This document shows, piece by piece, positions 58,463 through 64,000 of a stretch of 64,000 bases of DNA. The notes under the pieces were generated by a model. That model worked only from the letters and a program-made list of their open reading frames with translations. It was not told the origin of the DNA and did not search any database. A program made the translations under genes and the position numbers. The DNA lies in contig CANTUQ010000020.1 in NCBI GenBank assembly GCA_947683425.1, forward strand, positions 7,319,001-7,383,000, given 5' to 3'. This DNA is from Excoecaria cochinchinensis. Lineage: Eukaryota; Streptophyta; Magnoliopsida; Malpighiales; Euphorbiaceae. The stretch's first letter is position 1, and every line of letters starts with the position of its first letter.

Positions 58463-60030
58463 TGTAACACCCCGATTCCCACCCTAGTAATTTGAGCATA
58501 TAACTGTGTGTGTTAGGGTTCATTGCATGATTTATTAAGTTTTAAGGGTACAATTTTATGTTATATTTTAATTGTGTGGTATATTATAGTTGTGTTGTGG
58601 GACAAGAAGGAAGAGTAGAAAAGGGGATTTGCCAAACCACCTTAGTATTATGACATGTGGATGGTGGAGATGAGGAAAGAGAAAAGGATGGGTTGACTTA
58701 GGCAAAGAGGAGAGAGAATGTGAGGGACAGCTATTGCCCTCTCCTCCCATTTCTGCCCCTTCTTCCTCTTCGTCTCCTTCTTCCTCTCTTCTTCTCTTTT
58801 CTTGCTCTTTGATTTTCTCCACAAGCTTGTGATTTTTGAAGGGGTTTTAGAAAATTTCTAGATTTTGGGTAAGTGTTTTGCTCCTCATCTTCTTCTTCTT
58901 CTTCCTTCTTTCCCATTGGGTTGTATGGGTTTGTGGCTGTGTTTGAGTTTTTGTGTGTTTTGGGTTTTTGTAGTTGAAATTCCTACTAAGGATCCTAAAA
59001 GAAAGGAAATTATTAGTGGAAGTTCAGCTCATTGTTTCATTGAAGCTTAGGAATTTAAGGTTTAGGAATTTGCTTGTTTTTGCATCATTTCTCTATCTTT
59101 GAATTCTTGCTTTAATTTCTGGAAATTGGGTGTGAAATGGAGTTCATGTGTGCTTAATTGAAGTGTATGTTGTTAATTTAAAGAGGGATTGTTGATTTTG
59201 GAAGTGAAATTGAGTATGAGTACGATTTGAGATGGTTTTTGGGCAAATTTTCTGGGTTTATGGATTTGTGGTTTGAATTATTTATTTTGATGTTTTAATG
59301 TATCCTAATTAGAATAAAACTTGGGTTTTATATTGTATATCATATTTTGAATGCTTGATGAGAATTATGTTGAAGTTTGTTGGATGAATTGCAAGTTTGG
59401 ATGGTTTGGGGTCGTGGAAGATTTCGGCAGATCGGTTGAAGGAGCTGGAAAATCGATTTTGTAGTAAGTGCGACAGAGCCCGATTATCCGAGCTCCTATT
59501 GTGAAACGTCTCTCTAGGAAGCGCGACAAAGAGTTGATTGCCGAGCAGCTACCTGGCTGATGGCTGTCGTGAGTGTGATAGTGATTTCCCTTGCTTTCTG
59601 TCGCCAATGCGATTGAGGCCTGTCAACCTTTCCTCGCGCGAGCACGGGAGCCATCACAAATGCGACAGTGGCCGAATTTTGCCTCTGTTGCTAGCACGAT
59701 TGTGCCCTATTCTTCTATGTTATTTATTTTTAAGCCATTTTGCATGATTACTCACTCATGCATTGCAATTGCACTAATGTATGAATTATTATGTTATTCA
59801 ATATCTCCAATATATGTTCATTGTGTTGAATTATGCCTAGCCTTTAAGGGTCAAGTTAGTGGATAGATAGGTATGCCTATAGAGTTCTGTTTCTGCAGCC
59901 CCTTTGTGTTCTAGACCCTGATCAGGCCACTATTTAGGTCCTCGCAATCCTAATGTGTTCGGATCTTATTTAAGATCCCCAATGTGAAAATGTTTTCAAA
60001 TGTAAATGAAAGAAGTTGCTTTTGCTTATA
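58463..60030 (+). mobile_element. LTR of the G family, plus strand
   Basis: It opens TGTAACACCCCGATTCCC after TGGTG (58458-58462), the likely duplication. It has GA/CT-rich leader sequence (58690-58810), GTAAGTGTTTTGCTCC at 58870, an island of AGCGCGACA and GTCGTGAGTGTGATA units at 59465-59705 and the palindrome (ATAGGTATGCCTAT) at 59867-59880. It is interrupted at 60030 by a CACTA end, before the R hairpin. Confidence 0.85.
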
Positions 60031-60054
60031 CACTAGAAGAAAAATGCCCTTTAA

Positions 60055-60570
60055 CGAAGGGAAATCCGGTCGTTAAAAGTTAAAATCCGATCATTAAAAA
60101 CTTTTAATGACTGGAAAATCCCATCGGTAAAAGCCCCTTCGTTAAAAGTATAGACGATCGAATTTTGAATCCGGTCGTTAATCTTTTTAGGGACCGGAAC
60201 GTTTTCAGTTGTTGAGTAGTATTTTTTAGCGACTGGATTTTTCGTTCGTTAATTGTATTTACTTTCAACGAAAAGATTTTCGGTCGTTAAAGATGCCTTT
60301 TAGGGACCGGATTTTCACTTCACTAAAAGTATTCACTTTCAACGAAAGGATTTTCAGTCGTTAAAAATAATTTTTCGCGATAGAATTTTCTCTTCACTAA
60401 TTATATTCACTTCTAATGAAGAGATTTTCGGTCGTTAAAGATACTTTTTAGCAACCGAATTTTTCCTTCTTGTATGTATTTCATTTTCAAAAAAAAGGAA
60501 TTTTGATCGTTAAAGATTTTGTTTAGTGACTGGATTTTTCTTCGTTGAAAGGAAATTCGATCACTAATAT
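60055..60570. repeat. Subterminal repeat array of the CACTA end
   Basis: At least ten copies of a core close to TTTTCGGTCGTTAAA or its complement (for example 60070, 60170, 60272, 60355, 60430, 60505), at spacings near 35-80 bp, plus GGACCGGA variants. Confidence 0.75.
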
Positions 60571-60795
60571 TAAATTTTCAAAATAAATAAAATATATTAT
60601 TTGAATATTACCTGTACACATCATTCATACATACATATATGTCCAAAATTATAATAAATAGTCTTTTCATAAATTATAAAATAGTAGTTACAAAATATAT
60701 CGATATTTTTAAATCATTTGGCATTATATTTGTCATATACTAGTTTGTTTAGAAAAATAACCGTTATCTATACCATTTCTATTCATCTATATTCT

Positions 60796-60859
60796 TCAGA
60801 AGAATGCATAATGAACATCAAGACTAGCAGCAGCTTTACCGATATTTACTAGGCGGGAC
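60796..60859 (-). other. Possible captured terminal exon
   Basis: On the minus strand GCTCTTGTTAG| is followed by an open stretch encoding SRLVNIGKAAASLDVHYAFF and a TGA. It could be the last exon of the same captured or ancestral gene as the acidic segment at 61099-61170. A link between them is not shown. Confidence 0.3.
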
Positions 60860-61098
60860 CTAACAAGAGCAACAAAAAAAAGGAGATATAAGAATACAAA
60901 AAAAAAAAAATAATACCAATAATATAACATGTGAAGAATAATAGAAATGCAAAAAAATACAACAAAGAAGAATGTTCTACAATACAATGAAGCAAATAAC
61001 ACAAAACACAATCTTTCAGATAAAACCATCATCACGTTTTTAATTTCCAAAACTATAAAACAAAAGTAAAACATATTGATAACAAAAAATAGTCATAC

Positions 61099-61170
61099 CT
61101 TCTTTAGTGTCTCCTCATCTTCACTCTTAGAACCTTCTTCATCATCTGAGTCATCATCAACAGACATTCC
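61099..61170 (-). other. Possible captured exon: acidic segment
   Basis: On the minus strand TTCTTGGCAG| precedes and AAG|GTATGA follows a 72-base open stretch that encodes GMSVDDDSDDEEGSKSEDEE and TLKK, phase 0 at both ends. The surrounding sequence is AT-rich and closed in that frame, as introns would be. I do not recognise the parent protein. Confidence 0.4.
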
Positions 61171-61719
61171 CTGCCAAGAAAAAACTAAAAAATTTACTTT
61201 GGAATGCCACAAAACAAAAGGGCAATTTCAAACATTAAAGGGGTGGAAGAGGTTAATATAAAATTAAGAGAAATCAATGAAATAGAGAATCTTATTAAAA
61301 GTTATGGAGAGAATAATATTATAGTTTCAATAGATATTTCAGTTTAAATAATGCTAACCATGCAGTTCAATTGATATCTTTTCTTCAAAAATGCTGAAAC
61401 AAAAGCATTAACAAAATAACAACAACATGAAGGTTAATAGTTAACCTAACATCATGAATCTTATTTACTACTTGTATGGTTCATTAGGCAAATATGTTCC
61501 AATCAACATCATCAATCAACAAGAAAAAAGAGCATTTAGTACAACTGTTATAATGGAAAACTCTTAACATTAAGTTCATAAAAGGTGATTTTTCAAAATC
61601 ACATGAAACAAAAATTATAGTCACCAAACATAAAAGAGATGTCAATTATAATCCAAAGCATTGATTTAGCAAATCAAACAATCAAAAGAAAACAAATGTC
61701 ATTAAAACAAGGGAAAATG

Positions 61720-62028
61720 GCTGATTTCTCACTCTTCACCAAACCTCATTAAATGCCCACTCATCCTCTTAACCACATGTCACACTCTCCTTAAGCCACA
61801 TGCCCTTTAACACACCCTACTCCCAAACTTGGCTATACACTCTAGGCTAACCCTTACTCATACTTTTACTTCTATACACTCCCATATACTATATCCTAAC
61901 TCCTCTTCTCAAACTAATATACATAAATTAAATAAATAAACCAATTTAACACACACATGCAACACATAAAATACACACATTCCGACACGGACAGGCTCAA
62001 ACTACTGGGGTGGTTTTGGGGTGTTACA
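61720..62028 (-). mobile_element. LTR fragment M (5' end of a chromovirus-type LTR)
   Basis: In reverse it begins TGTAACACCCCAAAACC at 62028. It contains the promoter-proximal part only and stops near a CT/GA-biased stretch at about 61720. The start type is that of the chromovirus LTRs; the rest is lost. Confidence 0.65.
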
Positions 62029-64000
62029 AGGCACCTTTGAGGCATTTTGGAGTCGCCACCCAATTTACAAAAAATTGGGAAAGGTCATCTAACCTCGGGG
62101 TCTTAAACCAGAGAAGGTGTTCGGGACTTCCCATTTATTCATACCTTGGTTAAGCTTATAATTGAGCTTTGAATTTAGAGTTTCATCCTATTTCTCATTC
62201 ATTTTAATGCAGTTTATTAAAGCGCAGGTTGTCCACTTAAGGAAAGCAATAAATAAAATAGAATACATGAAAGTAAATACAACAAAACTAGGGGCAGAAT
62301 ACAATACCCATTGTAAATAAAATACAGATCATGCATAAATTGGGATATTCATTAATGGTAAGGACATTGGTCCTCGCATGCATATTATTATAAAACAATT
62401 TTTATGTGATGATTTTGGATGGAGAAAATTGAGACATTGGTCCCATTTTTATTTAGGAAAAATACCAAGTTAATTAATGAAAAAAAAAACATTTAGTGAT
62501 TTTCTTTCTAGCTGGCAAAAATAAACAATTTTACAAGAAAATATACATGGTAAAAATAAATAAAATATTACAAATAAAGAATGTAATCCCAACGAGCCTT
62601 CTGGATCTCCCCGTGTGCTCATAAAAATGTCCAAATAAATAAAATAAGTTTTGACATAAAAACAAAATATAAAAAAATAATGTTAGTAATTAAAACAATT
62701 AAATAAATAATAAATGGTAAAATAAAATAAAACAAGATAAAAAATATAACACCAAAATGACAATGGAATTAATATGTGAACAATAAAAATAAATGATAAA
62801 AATGCATTATAAATGACAAGTTAACTAAATGACGTGAATGAAATAAAATACAACATATCAATTAAACAATACATAAAAATATGAACATGATGTAAATAAT
62901 GATGAAAATAAACAAGTAATTGAATAAATAATAAATATAACATGCAACATTGATAAAAGAGTGGTAAAAATTAATAAATAAAAGAATAATTAAAATAATT
63001 ATAACAATGGCATGATTAATTAATGTGCTCATAATTAACATAAACCATTTATATGGCAAAAATGATTAACAAAAATTAATTAATTATTTACATGCTAAAA
63101 ATAATGAGTAATCAAAATAAATTAAATTATTTACATGTTAAGAATCAAAAGAAATCAATATTCACATGAAATGAAAATAAAATCATATATAAACAATTAA
63201 ATAGAACCAATATAAAATAAATACAATAAGTAAATAAATGAAAATAATAAATCAATCAATCAAAGCAATAAAATATACATGAATAAATAAAAAAAAATGA
63301 AATAGAAATTAAGCCTAGAATATTTACCCTCATATCAGATTCGATGAAGGTAAAAGATGATTTGATTTCCTTTGTTTGTGACTTTAAAAATTTAGAGTTG
63401 AATATGATAAATGTTGAAATTTTATTCTAGTAAAAATTGGCTTTAAAAAAACTAATAAAAAAAACTCTTTGAGAACAAAGAATTAATTTCTTTGCTCAAA
63501 GGAATTATTTTTATTGATTAAACCAAAAAAAAACCTTGAAAAATTTTAATCGAAAAAAACAAATGAGAAATAAAAACTGAATTTTGAAAGTGAAAAATAA
63601 TCTCTTATGTTTATGGAGAAAACAAAGAAATTAATTTGGAATAATCAAGAATTGAAAACCAATTTTCAATCTCCATTAATCCTTGTTAATTCAAAGAAGA
63701 AATCTGAAATTTTTGGAAGAAAAATCAAAGAAGAAGAGAGGAAACCATTGAAAAATCTGATAAAAATAATTATGGAGGGCCCTCCCTAGGTTTTCATCCT
63801 AAAGTATATAAAGGATGAAAAAAAAAGTGATGCCTTAATTCAATTAAGGAAAATAATTTTATCTTAACACAAATTCCTTTATTTTTTGGGGATTAAATCA
63901 AGTTTTATTAATTAATTATCTAAAAAAATATTTTAGAATTTAATTTGGTCTCAAAAACCCTAAAACAAGGGGATAAAAAACGGATTTTTGGGTGAAAAAA
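62029..64000 (-). mobile_element. Tat/Ogre-type LTR, reverse, running off the window
   Basis: In reverse it shows the conserved blocks of D, N and I: GTCCCGAACACC-like near 62126, GTATTCTGCCCCTAGTTTTG near 62300, GGACCAATGTCCTTACC near 62365 and ATTTGGAGTCGCCACCCAAT in the plus direction at 62050. It is very AT-rich from 62600 on, and the GGTAAATATTC-like site near 63325 lines up with GGTAAACATTC in D (21592). No coding domain. Confidence 0.75.

Larger units (their letters stand above)
60031..61700 (+). mobile_element. CACTA-type DNA transposon, left end
   Basis: CACTAGAAGAAAAATGCCC at 60031 is a typical En/Spm (CACTA) terminus inside a recognisable LTR. It is followed to about 60570 by a dense set of subterminal repeats of GGTCGTTAAA, CGTTAAAAG and GGACCGG type in both orientations, where transposase would bind. 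I find no matching inverted end CTTCTAGTG before LTR fragment M at about 61720, so the right part is lost or outside. No transposase domain is recognisable. Confidence 0.6.

Overview
This window is plant nuclear DNA made almost entirely of nested LTR retrotransposons; I see no convincing free-standing host gene. Evidence for a plant: primer-binding sites matching initiator-Met tRNA (TGGTATCAGAGC type), Ty3/gypsy polyproteins of two plant groups (a chromovirus close to Tekay/Del, and a non-chromovirus of the Tat/Ogre group with a second, archaeal-type RNase H), LTRs of 2-5 kb opening TGTAACACCC or TGTAGACACC, a CACTA-type transposon end, and a plant mobile domain (PMD) gene. The genus cannot be told from this sequence.

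Layout. 1-8267: element A, a decayed chromovirus (5' LTR end, PBS, gag, pol), cut at 4634-7030 by a solo LTR (P). 8268-10865: an LTR (E) that destroyed the end of A's pol. 11096-11131: last codons and polypurine tract of a chromovirus, then a very long LTR (F, about 5 kb, likely A's 3' LTR) at 11132-14318, resuming at 40605-42439. Inside F sits element C (14319-40599, minus strand), a gag-only chromovirus relative with both LTRs. C was in turn hit by solo LTR B (14856-18635) and by element D (20579-37567), a 17-kb Tat/Ogre-group element with both LTRs, PBS, gag, protease, G-patch, RT, RNase H, archaeal RNase H, integrase and a 5.7-kb accessory region. 42440-45297: a truncated minus-strand LTR (G-minus) lying in a Tat-type LTR and leader (N). 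45323-58462: element H, a gutted chromovirus (5' LTR, PBS, start of gag; end of pol, 3' LTR), whose middle is replaced by an LTR (J) holding solo LTRs K, I and L. 58463-64000: a second G-family LTR, a CACTA end with possible host-like exons, an LTR fragment (M) and a reverse Tat-type LTR running off the window.

Target-site duplications fix the order: P ATGTC, B ACACA, C GACCT, D CACTT, K TTGGG, I GTAAG, L GGGTG. They imply up to five nesting levels (N, then G-minus, A/F, C, D).

Most notable is the accessory region of D. A minus-strand, intron-containing PMD gene and a plus-strand Athila-ORF1-like/coiled-coil ORF with its own 5'-UTR intron diverge from about 200 bp bounded by two opposed TATA boxes. 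Second, the chromovirus-type LTRs here share a fixed plan: a family-specific CpG-rich inverted-repeat island 0.9-1.4 kb from the LTR start, then a conserved ATAGGCATGCCTAT palindrome, then a CTAAGCG/CGCTTAG hairpin. Coding regions are mainly broken by C-to-T or G-to-A stops, as expected from deamination of methylated cytosines.
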